Assembly (NCBI RefSeq): GCF_003268675.1
Contig: NZ_CP029378.1
Span: 2,046,001 to 2,110,000 of the forward strand
Direction: 5' to 3'
DNA: 64,000 bases
Origin: Streptomyces bacillaris
Lineage (GTDB): Bacteria; Actinomycetota; Actinomycetes; Streptomycetales; Streptomycetaceae
Both the position numbers and the translations under genes were made by a program. Positions 35,626 through 45,946 of this stretch are shown in pieces (positions within the stretch are counted from its first letter, which is position 1; the number at the start of each line of letters is the position of its first letter). The notes under the pieces were generated by a model. The model was given only the letters and a program-made list of their open reading frames with translations. It had not been told where the DNA came from and ran no database searches.

Positions 35626-36543
35626 TTAGTCGGACTTCCTACTATCTGAGACGGCCGCGATTCCGCTCGCCGCCCGCAGTTCACGGATCAGCGCCCGTAC
35701 GGCGAGGGATCGTGCCTGCTCAGGGGTGGTGAGATAGCCGATCGAGCGGGTCGGGCGGTCCGGTCCGAGAGCGGTGATCTCGATTCCGTCGGGTGCTCCG
35801 TACAGGGACAGACCGGGCATGATCGCCATGCCGAGACCACGGGACACCATCGAGAGCACCGCCCCGTCGTCCTCGGCCTCCACGGTCGCCCGGGGGATCC
35901 AGCTCTGGGCCGCCCACCAGTCGCGGGTGTACGAGGTGCAGTTCTCGGCCCAGTCCACCAGCGGGAGCGTCCGGGGCGCGGAGTGCCCGGCCGGGTGCAC
36001 CAGGGAGTACTCCTCCTCCAGCAGGACGCCACCGACCAGCCCGGCCTCCACGGGCGAGGTCGTCCCGACCGCGGCCACCGCCAGATCGGCCCGCCCGTCC
36101 AGCACCTCACCGGCCGTGCCCCGCCCCACCTCACGCACCATCCGCACCACCGGCTCGATGCCCGGATGGCGGGCGGTGAGGCGTTCCAGGGCGGGCGGCA
36201 GCAGGTGGAGGGCCGCGCTGCGGAACGCGGCGATCCGCAGCGGGCCGCCGACCGTGTCCGCACCGCCGGGTCCGGCCGCGATCCCCCGCGCCTCGGCGCC
36301 CATCACCTCGAGCAGCCGCAGGACGCGCCGGGCGTGCGCGGCGACCACCTCACCGGCCGGGGTCGGCGTGGCGCCCCGTCGGCCGCGCTCGAAGAGCACG
36401 GCACCGATGCGGCGCTCGCTGGTGCGGACGGAGTGGGAGACGGCGGACTGGGTCATGCCCAGTTCCCGGGCGGCGGCCGAGAAGCCGCGCGCACCGGCCA
36501 CGGCGACGATGACGCGCAGTTCGCGCGGGGCGAGGTCGGTCAT
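35626..36543 (-). CDS. LysR-family transcriptional regulator
   Basis: This 305-aa regulator has an N-terminal HTH (LRVIVAVAGARGFSAAARELGMTQSAVSHSVRTSERRIGAVLFER) and a LysR substrate-binding domain (GPLRIAAFRSAALHLLPPALERLTARHPGIEP). It is divergent from an NADP-dependent oxidoreductase gene with two palindromes between them, the normal LysR arrangement. The ATG at 36543 lacks a strong ribosome site. The frame remains open far upstream through the antisense of the oxidoreductase gene, which is not coding. Confidence 0.93.
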   Translation of the reverse strand: MTDLAPRELRVIVAVAGARGFSAAARELGMTQSAVSHSVRTSERRIGAVLFERGRRGATPTPAGEVVAAHARRVLRLLEVMGAEARGIAAGPGGADTVGGPLRIAAFRSAALHLLPPALERLTARHPGIEPVVRMVREVGRGTAGEVLDGRADLAVAAVGTTSPVEAGLVGGVLLEEEYSLVHPAGHSAPRTLPLVDWAENCTSYTRDWWAAQSWIPRATVEAEDDGAVLSMVSRGLGMAIMPGLSLYGAPDGIEITALGPDRPTRSIGYLTTPEQARSLAVRALIRELRAASGIAAVSDSRKSD

Positions 36544-36594
36544 CGTGGACCGGGAGAGCCGTGCCCGGAAGAGCCGTGTCCGGGGAGGCCGGTC

Positions 36595-36613
36595 CCATGA
36601 AAGCTGTTCATGG
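36595..36613. promoter_or_regulatory. LysR-type binding site 1
   Basis: CCATGAA-AGCTG-TTCATGG is a perfect 7-5-7 inverted repeat in the divergent promoter region, with a T-N11-A-like geometry. Confidence 0.6.
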
Positions 36614-36628
36614 AAACGATTCTTCCAT
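36610..36628. promoter_or_regulatory. LysR-type binding site 2
   Basis: ATGGAA-N7-TTCCAT is a second inverted repeat abutting site 1. LysR regulators commonly occupy two adjacent sites. Confidence 0.5.
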
Positions 36629-36678
36629 CGACAGCACCCCCTGCCCGGCCACCGCCTCCCCCGCCTACCGTCGTCGGC

Positions 36679-37761
36679 ATGACGACCCAGCGCCCCACCG
36701 GACCCACCGAGACCACGGGCACCACCGGACCTGCCGACACCACCGACCCTGCCCGCACCACGGGCACCTCCCGCACCTTCCACCTCGCCGCCCGCCCCCA
36801 CGGCTTCCCGACACCGGACCTCTTCTCCCTCCATGAGGCCCCCGTCCCCGAGCCCTCCCCCGGCACGGCCGTCGTGGAGAACCTCTACCTCTCCGTGGAC
36901 CCCTACCACCGGGAGGAGATGGACAGCGGGTGGGACGTGGGCGCCCCGCGCGAGGGGCGCGCGCTGGGCCGGGTGATCGCCTCCCGCGCCCCGGAGTTCG
37001 CGGAGGGCGGCCTCGTGCTGCATCGCGAGGGGTGGCGGACGCATGCCGTGGTGGCGCCGGGCGAGAGCGGGGTGCGGAAGGTGCCCTCGTACGACGGGGT
37101 CCCGCTGACCGCGTACATGTCGCTCCTCGGCGGTACCGGGCTCACCGCCTATGTGGCGCTCACCCGGACGCTGGAACTCCGGCCCGGGCAGGACCTGTTC
37201 ATCTCGGCGGCGGCCGGCGGGGTCGGCACGGCGGCGGGGCGGATGGCCCGGCTGCTCGGTGCCGGGCGGATCGTCGGCAGCGCGGGAACGCCCGCGAAGG
37301 TGGCCCGGCTCACCGGCGAGCTGGGCTTCGACGCGGCGTTCGACTACCACGACGGCCCGGTCGGGGAGTTGCTGGCGCAGGCGGCCCCCGACGGCATCGA
37401 CGCGTACGTGGACAACGTCGGCGGCGACCATCTGGCAGGCGCGATCTCGGCGCTCCGCGAGCACGGGCGGATCGCCTGGGTCGGCGCCATCTCCCAGTAC
37501 CACTCCGCCCACGAGCCGCCGGCCGCCCCGCGCAACCTGTTCGACATCGTGGAGAAGAGCCTGCGCCTGGAGGGCGTGATGGTCCGCAACTACCGTGACG
37601 TCCAGCAGGAGTTGGAGGACTTCCTGGTCCCGCATCTGCGGACCGGAGCGGTGGTTCCCGAGGTCACGGTGGTGGAGGGCTTCGAGCGGACGGTGGACGG
37701 GTTCCTCGGGATGCTGCGGGGCGAGAACACCGGCAAGATGCTGATCCGGATCGCCGACTGA
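36679..37761 (+). CDS. NADP-dependent MDR-family oxidoreductase (LTB4DH/PGR-like)
   Basis: This 360-aa zinc-free medium-chain reductase of the leukotriene B4 dehydrogenase/prostaglandin reductase type reduces double bonds of alpha,beta-unsaturated carbonyls with NADPH. Landmarks are LYLSVDPYHREEM (family LSLDPYMR), LLGGTGLTAYVALTR, the nucleotide site AAAGGVGTAAGRMARLLGA and VDNVGGDHLAGAI. I chose ATG 36679; the preceding in-frame ATG at 36610 overlaps the LysR sites. The first 35 residues are Thr/Pro-rich and unlike the family. The LysR gene next door probably controls it. Confidence 0.92.
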   Translation: MTTQRPTGPTETTGTTGPADTTDPARTTGTSRTFHLAARPHGFPTPDLFSLHEAPVPEPSPGTAVVENLYLSVDPYHREEMDSGWDVGAPREGRALGRVIASRAPEFAEGGLVLHREGWRTHAVVAPGESGVRKVPSYDGVPLTAYMSLLGGTGLTAYVALTRTLELRPGQDLFISAAAGGVGTAAGRMARLLGAGRIVGSAGTPAKVARLTGELGFDAAFDYHDGPVGELLAQAAPDGIDAYVDNVGGDHLAGAISALREHGRIAWVGAISQYHSAHEPPAAPRNLFDIVEKSLRLEGVMVRNYRDVQQELEDFLVPHLRTGAVVPEVTVVEGFERTVDGFLGMLRGENTGKMLIRIAD

Positions 37762-37850
37762 GGCCGCGCGGAAGGAAACCGTACGGAACAGAAGGGAGCC
37801 GTACGGAAGGGAGTTGGCCCGCGCAGCCTCCAGCGGGCCGCGGGCCGCCG

Positions 37851-38402
37851 CTACAGCAGGTCGCCTTCACGCCAGTCGAAGACGAGCGGGTGGTCGGCCC
37901 CGGGCAGGGCGTGACCGGCGGCCGGGCGGACGTACGTGCTGCCCTCCTCCTCCGGCAGCGCCACCGTCCCCTGCGGCCCGAGGGCGGAGAGGCTCCCCGG
38001 CCACACCTGCCAGCCGCGCGCCGCGTACAGGGCCGCGCCCGCGTCGGAGGCGGAGAGGGCGCCGAACTCGTACGCCCCGTCGACGACCCGTTCCAGCGCG
38101 CCCATCACCCGGTGGCCGAGCCCCTGGCGGCGGCGGCCGGGGCGGACGGCGACGGCCTCGACGTACCCCACGCGCAGCGAACGGCCCTCGTGGAGCACCC
38201 GGCGCTGGACGACGGAACCGTGGGCGACGAGGAGTCCGCCCGTGTCGCGCACCAGGGCATGCACGCCGCCGAGGGAGTGCTCCCAGTCGTGGTCGCTGAA
38301 CTCGCCCTCGAAGGCGGTGTCCAGAAGAGCGCGGATCTCGTCCCGTACGGCCGCGGTCAGCTCATAGGTGTGGGCGGCGTGCACCGCGGGCAGTTCGGTC
38401 AT
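37851..38402 (-). CDS. aac(2')-I: Aminoglycoside 2'-N-acetyltransferase, AAC(2')-I family
   Basis: This 183-aa GNAT enzyme is very similar in pattern to mycobacterial AAC(2')-Ic: DHDWEHSLGGVHALV, LRVGYVEAVAVRPGRRRQGLG (acetyl-CoA loop), GAYEFGALSASDAGAALYAARGW and the closing VFDWREGDLL. The family acetylates the 2'-amino group of aminoglycosides, and mycobacterial members are chromosomal. The start is ATG 38402; the frame continues upstream without coding character. It is a stand-alone gene with no biosynthetic cluster nearby, so a housekeeping or intrinsic-resistance role is likely. Activity is inferred from the family. Confidence 0.88.
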   Translation of the reverse strand: MTELPAVHAAHTYELTAAVRDEIRALLDTAFEGEFSDHDWEHSLGGVHALVRDTGGLLVAHGSVVQRRVLHEGRSLRVGYVEAVAVRPGRRRQGLGHRVMGALERVVDGAYEFGALSASDAGAALYAARGWQVWPGSLSALGPQGTVALPEEEGSTYVRPAAGHALPGADHPLVFDWREGDLL

Positions 38403-38452
38403 GATCCCAGTTTCCCAGGCACCCCCTCCCACCAGGCACGCAGGGGCGATGC

Positions 38453-38487
38453 GGGGTACGGAACCGGTCACGCCGGCTCCGTACCCC
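38453..38487 (-). terminator. Terminator downstream of the serine protease gene
   Basis: GGGGTACGGAACCGG (38453-38467) pairs with CCGGCTCCGTACCCC (38473-38487) with one mismatch and a 5-nt loop, 14 nt past the stop codon. Confidence 0.8.
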
Positions 38488-38500
38488 GGGGCTCCCGGTT

Positions 38501-39574
38501 CTAGTACACCGAGACGCCGTACGCGGCGAGCGCCTCCACCACCGGCTGGTGGATGGCCGAGCCGCTGGTGCCGGAGCAGCCGGAGCTGCCGGAGTGGATG
38601 CCGAGGGCGACGGTCCCGGCGAAGTGGGCGCCGCCGCTGTCGCCGCCGGCCGAGCAGGCGGTGGTGCGGACCATGCCGTAGACGGGCCCGTCGCTGTAGT
38701 TGACGGTGACGTTGACGGCGGTGACCGTGCCGGAGGTCACCTTGGTGGTGGAGCCGCTCTTGCGGATCGCCTGGCCGACGACGGCGTTGGCGGCGGAGGT
38801 GATGTCCTGGGTGGAGCCGTTGTAGAGGTCGACGGTTCCGGCGGGCGAGGAGCCGTCGGTGTAGCGGACGATGCCGTAGTCGTTGGTCGGGAAGCTGGTG
38901 CCCTCCCGGACGCCGACGACCGGACCGCCCGAGGTGGCCGACCAGTTGGCGGAGATGTTGGTGCAGTGTCCGGCGGTCACGAAGTAGCGGGCCCCGCCCT
39001 TGGTGACGTTGAAGGCGGCCGAGCAGCGGCTGCCGCCGCCGTAGATGGCCCCGCCGCCCAGCACCTCGCGGTCGAAGACGCCGGGTACGCGGCTGATGCT
39101 CACCGCGCCCCCGAGCCGCTCGGCCACGGCTTCGAGGCGGGCCATGTCCCGTGCGGAGACCGAGGAGTCGGCCTCCACGGCGACCTGGTTGGTGCGCGGG
39201 TCGATGCCCCAGGAGGTGCCGGTGATCTTCGCCTCGGCCTCCAGGGTCTTCATCGCGGCGTCGAGCTGGGCGGCGCTGCGGGCCACCCGGCGGACGGTGG
39301 CCCCGGTGGCGCGGGCCTGCTCCTCGGCCCGGTCGGTGGTGACGGTGACGACCAGCTTCCCGGTCCGGGAGTCGAGGTAGGTGCCTGCGGTGTCGGCGCC
39401 GAGCGTGCGCTCGACGGCGGCGTCGAGGGCGTACGCGGAGGCGGAGGGGATCGCCGCGGCGGTGGGAGCGGCGGAGTGGACGTCGGCCGCGGTGGCGGGG
39501 GTCGCACCGAGGCCGAGGGCGCCGGCGACGAGGAGGAGGGAGAGGCTCAGGCGGGCGCGGGAGTTGCGTCTCAC
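38501..39574 (-). CDS. sprE: Secreted S1 serine protease, Glu-specific streptogrisin type
   Basis: This 357-aa prepro-protease has a signal peptide (to about residue 30, ATPATA) and an alpha-lytic-type pro-domain. The mature enzyme probably starts at VLGGGAIYGGGSRCSAAFNV (about residue 171). The catalytic triad lies in TAGHC (His), NDYGIV (Asp) and GGDSGG (Ser). The His in ALGIHSGSSGCSG corresponds to the residue that gives streptogrisin E its preference for Glu. The mature part agrees closely with what I remember of SGPE. GTG 39574 has AAGGAG at 7 nt. The symbol rests on that similarity. Confidence 0.9.
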   Translation of the reverse strand: MRRNSRARLSLSLLLVAGALGLGATPATAADVHSAAPTAAAIPSASAYALDAAVERTLGADTAGTYLDSRTGKLVVTVTTDRAEEQARATGATVRRVARSAAQLDAAMKTLEAEAKITGTSWGIDPRTNQVAVEADSSVSARDMARLEAVAERLGGAVSISRVPGVFDREVLGGGAIYGGGSRCSAAFNVTKGGARYFVTAGHCTNISANWSATSGGPVVGVREGTSFPTNDYGIVRYTDGSSPAGTVDLYNGSTQDITSAANAVVGQAIRKSGSTTKVTSGTVTAVNVTVNYSDGPVYGMVRTTACSAGGDSGGAHFAGTVALGIHSGSSGCSGTSGSAIHQPVVEALAAYGVSVY

Positions 39575-39732
39575 GGGGGAACTCCTTCTGGGTGACGTGT
39601 GGGGACGTACCGAGAAGGAATTTGACATGGACATTACCTTCATCACAAGACCGCGTGCCGCAGGGGCAGTTGACGCCCCTGCGTACGGACGTGCGCGCGG
39701 ACATGCGTACGGATATGCGTACGGACATGGAA

Positions 39733-39771
39733 ACCGCCCCCTGGCCGGTTGGGGGACCGGACGGGGGCGGT
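39733..39771 (-). terminator. Terminator downstream of pruA
   Basis: ACCGCCCCC (39733-39741) and GGGGGCGGT (39763-39771) with inner CCGGT/ACCGG pairing, 85 nt past the pruA stop. Next to it, 39675-39730 carries short CGTACGGAC/ATGCGTACGGA direct repeats of unknown meaning; the rest of the 281-bp gap shows nothing further. Confidence 0.7.
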
Positions 39772-39855
39772 GATCGGAGGTCTCCCGCGCGCGGTGGCGG
39801 GGAGACGGTGACCCCGGGCCCGGGGCGCCGTGCTGCGACGTCCCGGGGAGGGGCG

Positions 39856-41487
<1,632 letters not shown>

Positions 41488-41540
41488 GGTTGCCTTGTCT
41501 CCTTGGTGTCGGCGGGGATGTGGGTCGGCCCGGGGGCCGC

Positions 41541-42467
41541 TCAGCCCTTGGTGAGGATCGAGCGGCCGAAGAACAGCAGGTTGGCCGGCTTCTCCGCGAG
41601 GCGGCGCATGAAGTATCCGTACCAGTCGGTGCCGTACGCCGTGTAGACGCGCATCCGGTGGCCCTCGGCCGCGAGCCGGACGTGCTCGTCGCTGCGGATG
41701 CCGTACAGCATCTGGAACTCGTACTCATCCAGTTTGCGCCCGGCCTGGCGGCCCAGCTCCTGGGCGATGGCGATCAGACGGGGATCGTGGGACCCGATCA
41801 TCGGGTAGCCCTCGCCCTCCATCAGGATGCGGGTGATGCGGACGTACGCCTTGTCGATCTCGGCCTTGTCCTGGTACGCGACGGAGGCGGGCTCCTTGTA
41901 GGCGCCCTTCACGATGCGGACGCGGCTGCCGGCGGCGGCCAGGCGGCGGGCGTCGGCCTCGGTGCGGAACAGGTAGGACTGGATGACGCAGCCGGTCTGC
42001 GGGAAGTCCTTCCGCAGCTCCTCGTGGATGGCGAACATCGAGTCGAGGGTGGTGTGGTCCTCGGCGTCCAGGGTGACCGTGGTGCCGATGGCGTCCGCCG
42101 CCTCGACGACGGGGCGCACATTGGCGAGGGCCAGCTCGTGGCCGCCCTCCAGCGCCTGGCCGAACATCGACAGCTTGACGGACATCTCGGCGCGCGGGCC
42201 CAGGTCCAGGACCTTCAGGCGCTCGATCAGCTCCAGGTAGGCGTCGCGGGCGGCCTCGGCCTGGGCGGGGGTGGTGATGTCCTCGCCGACGACGTCGAGC
42301 GTGACCTCCAGGCCCTTGCCGGCGGCGTCCACGACGATCGGGACGACCTGGTCGACGGTCTCCCCGGCGATGAAGCGGTCCACGACCTGCTTGGTGCCGG
42401 GCGCGGCCGAGATGAACCGGCGCATCTTGTCGCTGCGTGATGCGGCGAGGATCACGGGACCCAGCAC
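41541..42467 (-). CDS. Proline dehydrogenase
   Basis: This 308-aa monofunctional FAD-linked ProDH (TIM barrel) oxidises proline to pyrroline-5-carboxylate and passes electrons to the membrane quinone pool. Landmarks are MRRFISAAPGTKQVVDRFIAGE, VTLDAEDHTTLDS, RIVKGAYKEPA and the substrate-binding YGTDWYGYFMRRLAEKPAN. GTG 42467 is preceded by GGAGG at 5 nt and gives the usual length. A frame opening at 42554 would add 29 residues encoded by the phased repeats upstream. It forms an operon with pruA and is divergent from a PucR-type regulator. Confidence 0.95.
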   Translation of the reverse strand: MLGPVILAASRSDKMRRFISAAPGTKQVVDRFIAGETVDQVVPIVVDAAGKGLEVTLDVVGEDITTPAQAEAARDAYLELIERLKVLDLGPRAEMSVKLSMFGQALEGGHELALANVRPVVEAADAIGTTVTLDAEDHTTLDSMFAIHEELRKDFPQTGCVIQSYLFRTEADARRLAAAGSRVRIVKGAYKEPASVAYQDKAEIDKAYVRITRILMEGEGYPMIGSHDPRLIAIAQELGRQAGRKLDEYEFQMLYGIRSDEHVRLAAEGHRMRVYTAYGTDWYGYFMRRLAEKPANLLFFGRSILTKG

Positions 42468-42510
42468 GGGGACCTCCACGAATATTCGGACGAAGGGCCG
42501 TAACAGCACG

Positions 42511-42540
42511 TACATGAACGTATGTGAACGGACATGAACA
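42511..42540. repeat. Three 10-bp phased direct repeats upstream of proline dehydrogenase
   Basis: The minus strand reads GTTCATGTCC, GTTCACATAC, GTTCATGTAC in tandem (offset by one base in the plus-strand blocks tacatgaacg, tatgtgaacg, gacatgaaca). Repeats of one helical turn lie about 44-73 bp before the GTG and may be activator contact points. Confidence 0.55.
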
Positions 42541-42630
42541 CACTGGTACGGCACGGATAACCACCGTGAAATCTAGGTACCGCTCCGATCCTGTGCCATC
42601 GACACCTGTCACGCATCCGTGGTCGCCATC

Positions 42631-42646
42631 TCAGACATCTGTCTGA
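42631..42646. promoter_or_regulatory. Palindrome in the proline dehydrogenase/PucR divergent region
   Basis: TCAGACA-TC-TGTCTGA is a perfect 7-2-7 palindrome 33 bp before the regulator start. It is a candidate PucR-type operator for autoregulation. Confidence 0.6.
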
Positions 42647-42678
42647 AGAGGGGCGGGGAGGGGTGCGAGAATGGCCGG

Positions 42679-43857
42679 GTGACAGGCGATTACCAGGAAC
42701 TGGTCGACGAGATCTCCGCCCTCCTCGGCGCCCCCGCCACCCTGGAGAACCGCGATTTCGGCCTGGTCGCCTTCGGGGCCCACGACAGCGACGACGACAC
42801 CGCGATGGACCCGGTCCGCACCCGCTCGATCCTGACCCGCCGCTCCACCCCCGCCGTCCGCGCCTGGTTCGAGGGGTTCGGCATCACCCGGGCGACCGGC
42901 CCGGTCCGCATCCCCGCCGCCCCGGAGGCCGGGGTCTTCCGGGACCGCCTCTGTCTTCCCGTACGCCACCGGGGTGTCGTCCTCGGATACGTCTGGCTCC
43001 TCGACACCGACCCCGGCCCCACCGACGAGCAGCTGACCGCCGCGATGGAGGTCACCGCCCGGATCGGGGCGCTCCTGGCCGACGAGGCGCGGGCGGGGGC
43101 GGACCTCTCGCGGGAGTTCGGCGCGGTGCTCACGGCCGGGCCCGGACGCCAGCACGACACGGCGGTCGCGGCGCTGCGGGAGGCGCTGGGCCAGGACGCG
43201 GAGGGGCTGCACACGGTGGTGTGCGTGACGCCGTGGGCGGCCGACGACACCCCGTCGGTACGGGGGGTGGCCTCGGCCGCCGCGCTGGCGACGGTCACCG
43301 GGGCGGCGGGCGCGGGGGCCGGGGGCTCGGGCGGCGGTCCCGGTGCCGTCTCGCTGGCGGCGCTGATCCGGCTGCGCTCGGCGGACCGGCTGGACCCGGC
43401 GACGGGGGCCGCGGACCGGCTGCGTACGTCGGCGGGCCCGGGCGCCACGGGCGGGGTCGCGGCTCCGCGCCGGGGTCTGGACGCGCTGCCGGCCTCCTGG
43501 CGCGAGGCCACGGCGGCGGCCCGGGCGGCCCGCGCGGAGGCCCGCCTCGGCCCGGTCGCCCGCTGGTCGGCCATCGGCCCGTACCGCCTGCTCACCGCCC
43601 TCCCCGGCACCGGCACGGACCCGGCGGACCCGGCAGTCGCCGCGCTGCTGACCCCGCTGCACAAGGAGCTGGCGCACACGGCGGAGGTGTTCCTGGACCG
43701 CGCGGGCCAGGCCAGCCGGACAGCGGCCGAGCTGGGCATCCACCGCCAGACGCTCTACTACCGCCTCTCCCGGATCGAGCAGATCACCGGCCTCGACCTG
43801 AACGACGGCGAGGACCGGCTGCTGCTGCACATGGCGCTGAAGGGGGCGCGGTTGTAG
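42679..43857 (+). CDS. PucR-family regulator, probable proline-utilisation activator
   Basis: This 392-aa regulator has the C-terminal PucR helix-turn-helix ([43 protein letters not shown]). The N-terminal half has GAF-like character ([18 protein letters not shown]), and a Gly/Ala-rich linker lies in the middle. GTG 42679 begins [11 protein letters not shown]; an upstream ATG frame is open but non-coding in look. Divergence from proline dehydrogenase and pruA matches the PutR/PruR-type activators in actinobacteria, so proline is the likely inducer. This is inference from position and family. Confidence 0.9.
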   Translation: MTGDYQELVDEISALLGAPATLENRDFGLVAFGAHDSDDDTAMDPVRTRSILTRRSTPAVRAWFEGFGITRATGPVRIPAAPEAGVFRDRLCLPVRHRGVVLGYVWLLDTDPGPTDEQLTAAMEVTARIGALLADEARAGADLSREFGAVLTAGPGRQHDTAVAALREALGQDAEGLHTVVCVTPWAADDTPSVRGVASAAALATVTGAAGAGAGGSGGGPGAVSLAALIRLRSADRLDPATGAADRLRTSAGPGATGGVAAPRRGLDALPASWREATAAARAARAEARLGPVARWSAIGPYRLLTALPGTGTDPADPAVAALLTPLHKELAHTAEVFLDRAGQASRTAAELGIHRQTLYYRLSRIEQITGLDLNDGEDRLLLHMALKGARL

Positions 43858-43953
43858 GGGGCGTCCTGTCGGGACTTCCGGAGGCCGGACCGGTCCGTTG
43901 CGGGCACAATCGAAGTGCCTCTCCGAATGCCCCCGCGGGAAAAGGGGTACTAC

Positions 43954-45741
43954 GTGGACCACGATCCGGGCCGGCCGGGCACCCCACTCGGTGCTGCGCT
44001 CGGCGCTCTGCCTGTCCCACGGATCCTCCGGCGGGCCGTGGACGCGGCCACGGCGATGAGGGGCACCCGCCGGCTGGAATGGCTCAACGCGGCGGGCGAC
44101 CACATCGGCACCACGCTCGACCTGGACCGGACCGCCCAGGAGCTGGCGGACTACGCCGTACCGGAACTGGCCGACGCCGCCGCGGTCGACCTGCTGGACT
44201 CCCTGCTGCGCGGAGGCGAGGGGGAACGGAGCGGATCGGCCGAGGCGCCCCGGACCCGGGCCATGGCCGTGGCGCACATCGACCGGCTCCAGAATCTCGA
44301 ACCGGACCCGGTGGGGGAGCTGACCACCGCCCACCCCTCCAAAGTGGCCCATCAGTGCCTGATCACGCGCCGGCCGGCGCTGGTGAGACGCATCGCGCCG
44401 GACCAGTACGAGTACATCGCCCCCACCTCGCACGCCGCCCTCGTCCTGCGCCGCGCGGGCGTGCACAGCTATCTGGCGCTGCCCCTCGTCTCACGGGGTG
44501 TCCTCCTGGGCCTCGTCGATTTCCTCCGGTCCGGAGACCGGCCGCCGTTCTCGCACGCCGATGTGGCCCTGGCGTGCGAGCTGGCGGCGAAGGCCGCGGT
44601 CTTCGTGGACAACGCCCGCCTGTACGGGCGGGAGCGCACGGCCGTCGTCACGCTGCAACGCGCCCTGCTCCCCCGGGCCGCCCCCTCCACACCGGGCCTC
44701 CAGGTGAGGTCGAGCTACCGGCCCGCCGTCGACCCCGGCGGTGTGGGCGGCGACTGGTTCGACGTGGTGGCCCTGCCGAGCGGACGCACCGCCCTCGTCG
44801 TGGGAGACGTGATGGGCCATGGGCTGGCGGCCGCGGCCACCATGGGCCGGCTGCGCTCCGTCGCCCGTACGCTCCTGGGGCTGGACATCTCACCGGAGCG
44901 GGTACTGGCCCGGCTCGACCTGGCGGCCCGCGACCTGGAGGAGGACCAGGTCGCCACCTGCCTGTGCGCCGTCTACGACCACGCCGAGCGGACGTACCGG
45001 CTGGCCAGCGCGGGTCACCTGCCCCCCTTGATGATCGACGCCGCCGGTCGTGCCGCCTTCCTGGACGTGCCCCCGGGCGCGCCCCTGGGCGCGGGGGTCA
45101 TCCCCTACGACCAGGTGACGACGGAGGTGCCGGAAGGCAGCCGCCTCGTGATGTACACCGACGGGCTGATCAAGAACCGGCACGAGGACGTCGACGTCCT
45201 GCTGGAACGCCTGCGTGCGGCGGTCGACGGCCCGCCGGTCTCGCTGCCGGACAGCTGCGAGGCGGCGTGGACCAGGACCGACAGCTGCGGTGACGGGCGT
45301 TTCGACGACGCCGTCATGCTCATGACGGAGGCCCTCCCGCAGCCCGACGCGGACGTGGTGGTCTGGTCGCTCCCGGCCAACGGGTCGGCCGCCGGAACGG
45401 CACGCCGTCTGGTCCGCGCCCAGCTGGAACGCTGGTCGCTCTCCGAACTGACGGACGTCACCGAACTGGTCGTGAGCGAACTCGTCGGCAACGCCCTCCG
45501 CTACGGCGGCGGGGCGACCGGGCTGCGTCTGCTGCGCCACGACCGGCTCTGCGTCGAGGTCTCGGACATCGGGCCGGATCTGCCCCAGATCCAGCACGCC
45601 CCCCTCAGCGCCGAGGGCGGCCGCGGTCTCCAGCTGATCAACATGCTCTGCCGCCGGTGGGGCTCCTGCCGGACACCCGAGGGAAAGGTCGTCTGGGCGG
45701 AGCAGGATCTGCCCGGCGGCGGTTCCCGAGGCGGCGGGTGA
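43954..45741 (+). CDS. GAF-SpoIIE phosphatase-HATPase signalling protein
   Basis: This 595-aa protein probably acts in a partner-switching sigma-factor pathway. A GAF sensor (about 50-235; LALPLVSRGVLLGLVDFLR) is followed by a PP2C-type SpoIIE phosphatase (about 245-455; PGGVGGDWFDVVALPSGRTALVVGDVMGHGL with metal-binding Asp, LASAGHLPPLMID, MYTDGLIKNR). An RsbW-like ATPase domain comes last (about 475-580; ELVVSELVGNALRYGGG, GRGLQLINMLCRRWG). I chose GTG 43954 because AAGGGG lies 6 nt upstream. The Ser/Thr substrate, an anti-sigma antagonist, is not encoded nearby. Confidence 0.92.
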   Translation: MDHDPGRPGTPLGAALGALPVPRILRRAVDAATAMRGTRRLEWLNAAGDHIGTTLDLDRTAQELADYAVPELADAAAVDLLDSLLRGGEGERSGSAEAPRTRAMAVAHIDRLQNLEPDPVGELTTAHPSKVAHQCLITRRPALVRRIAPDQYEYIAPTSHAALVLRRAGVHSYLALPLVSRGVLLGLVDFLRSGDRPPFSHADVALACELAAKAAVFVDNARLYGRERTAVVTLQRALLPRAAPSTPGLQVRSSYRPAVDPGGVGGDWFDVVALPSGRTALVVGDVMGHGLAAAATMGRLRSVARTLLGLDISPERVLARLDLAARDLEEDQVATCLCAVYDHAERTYRLASAGHLPPLMIDAAGRAAFLDVPPGAPLGAGVIPYDQVTTEVPEGSRLVMYTDGLIKNRHEDVDVLLERLRAAVDGPPVSLPDSCEAAWTRTDSCGDGRFDDAVMLMTEALPQPDADVVVWSLPANGSAAGTARRLVRAQLERWSLSELTDVTELVVSELVGNALRYGGGATGLRLLRHDRLCVEVSDIGPDLPQIQHAPLSAEGGRGLQLINMLCRRWGSCRTPEGKVVWAEQDLPGGGSRGGG

Positions 45742-45757
45742 CCCGCGGAGTCCGCTG

Positions 45758-45868
45758 TCAGCCCCGCCGTCCGAACCGCCGGTTCAGCTTGACGAAGGCG
45801 AGCGCGCCGAGGAAGCCGACGATGTTGAGGACGGCGATGGCCGCGACGATCGCCCAGACGAGGTCCAT
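45758..45868 (-). CDS. 36-aa single-pass membrane protein, hypothetical
   Basis: The sequence is MDLVWAIVAAIAVLNIVGF, then LGALAFVKLNRRFGRRG: one membrane helix followed by a basic tail. The ATG at 45868 has GGGAG at 5-6 nt. All codons end in G or C, typical of a translated gene. It is convergent with the SpoIIE protein gene, 16 bp from its stop codon. Confidence 0.6.
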   Translation of the reverse strand: MDLVWAIVAAIAVLNIVGFLGALAFVKLNRRFGRRG

Positions 45869-45946
45869 GGGTGCTCCCGTGGTCTTCGAGGTACGGACTC
45901 CGAGTCGCTCACGTGCTCCGAGGGCTCCCCGAGCCCGGGACGGTCT

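Noticed and set aside
36544-37635. Upstream extension of the LysR gene into the antisense of the oxidoreductase gene
   Set aside because: The LysR domain starts exactly at 36543 and the extension is antisense to a motif-rich coding region.
38403-39728. Upstream extension of the AAC(2')-type frame
   Set aside because: It runs antisense through, or in another frame of, the protease gene and is Arg/Pro-rich; the AAC(2') fold begins at 38402.
39675-39730. CGTACGGAC-type short repeats downstream of pruA as a possible operator
   Set aside because: CGTACGG is a very common oligomer in Streptomyces DNA and the spacing is irregular.
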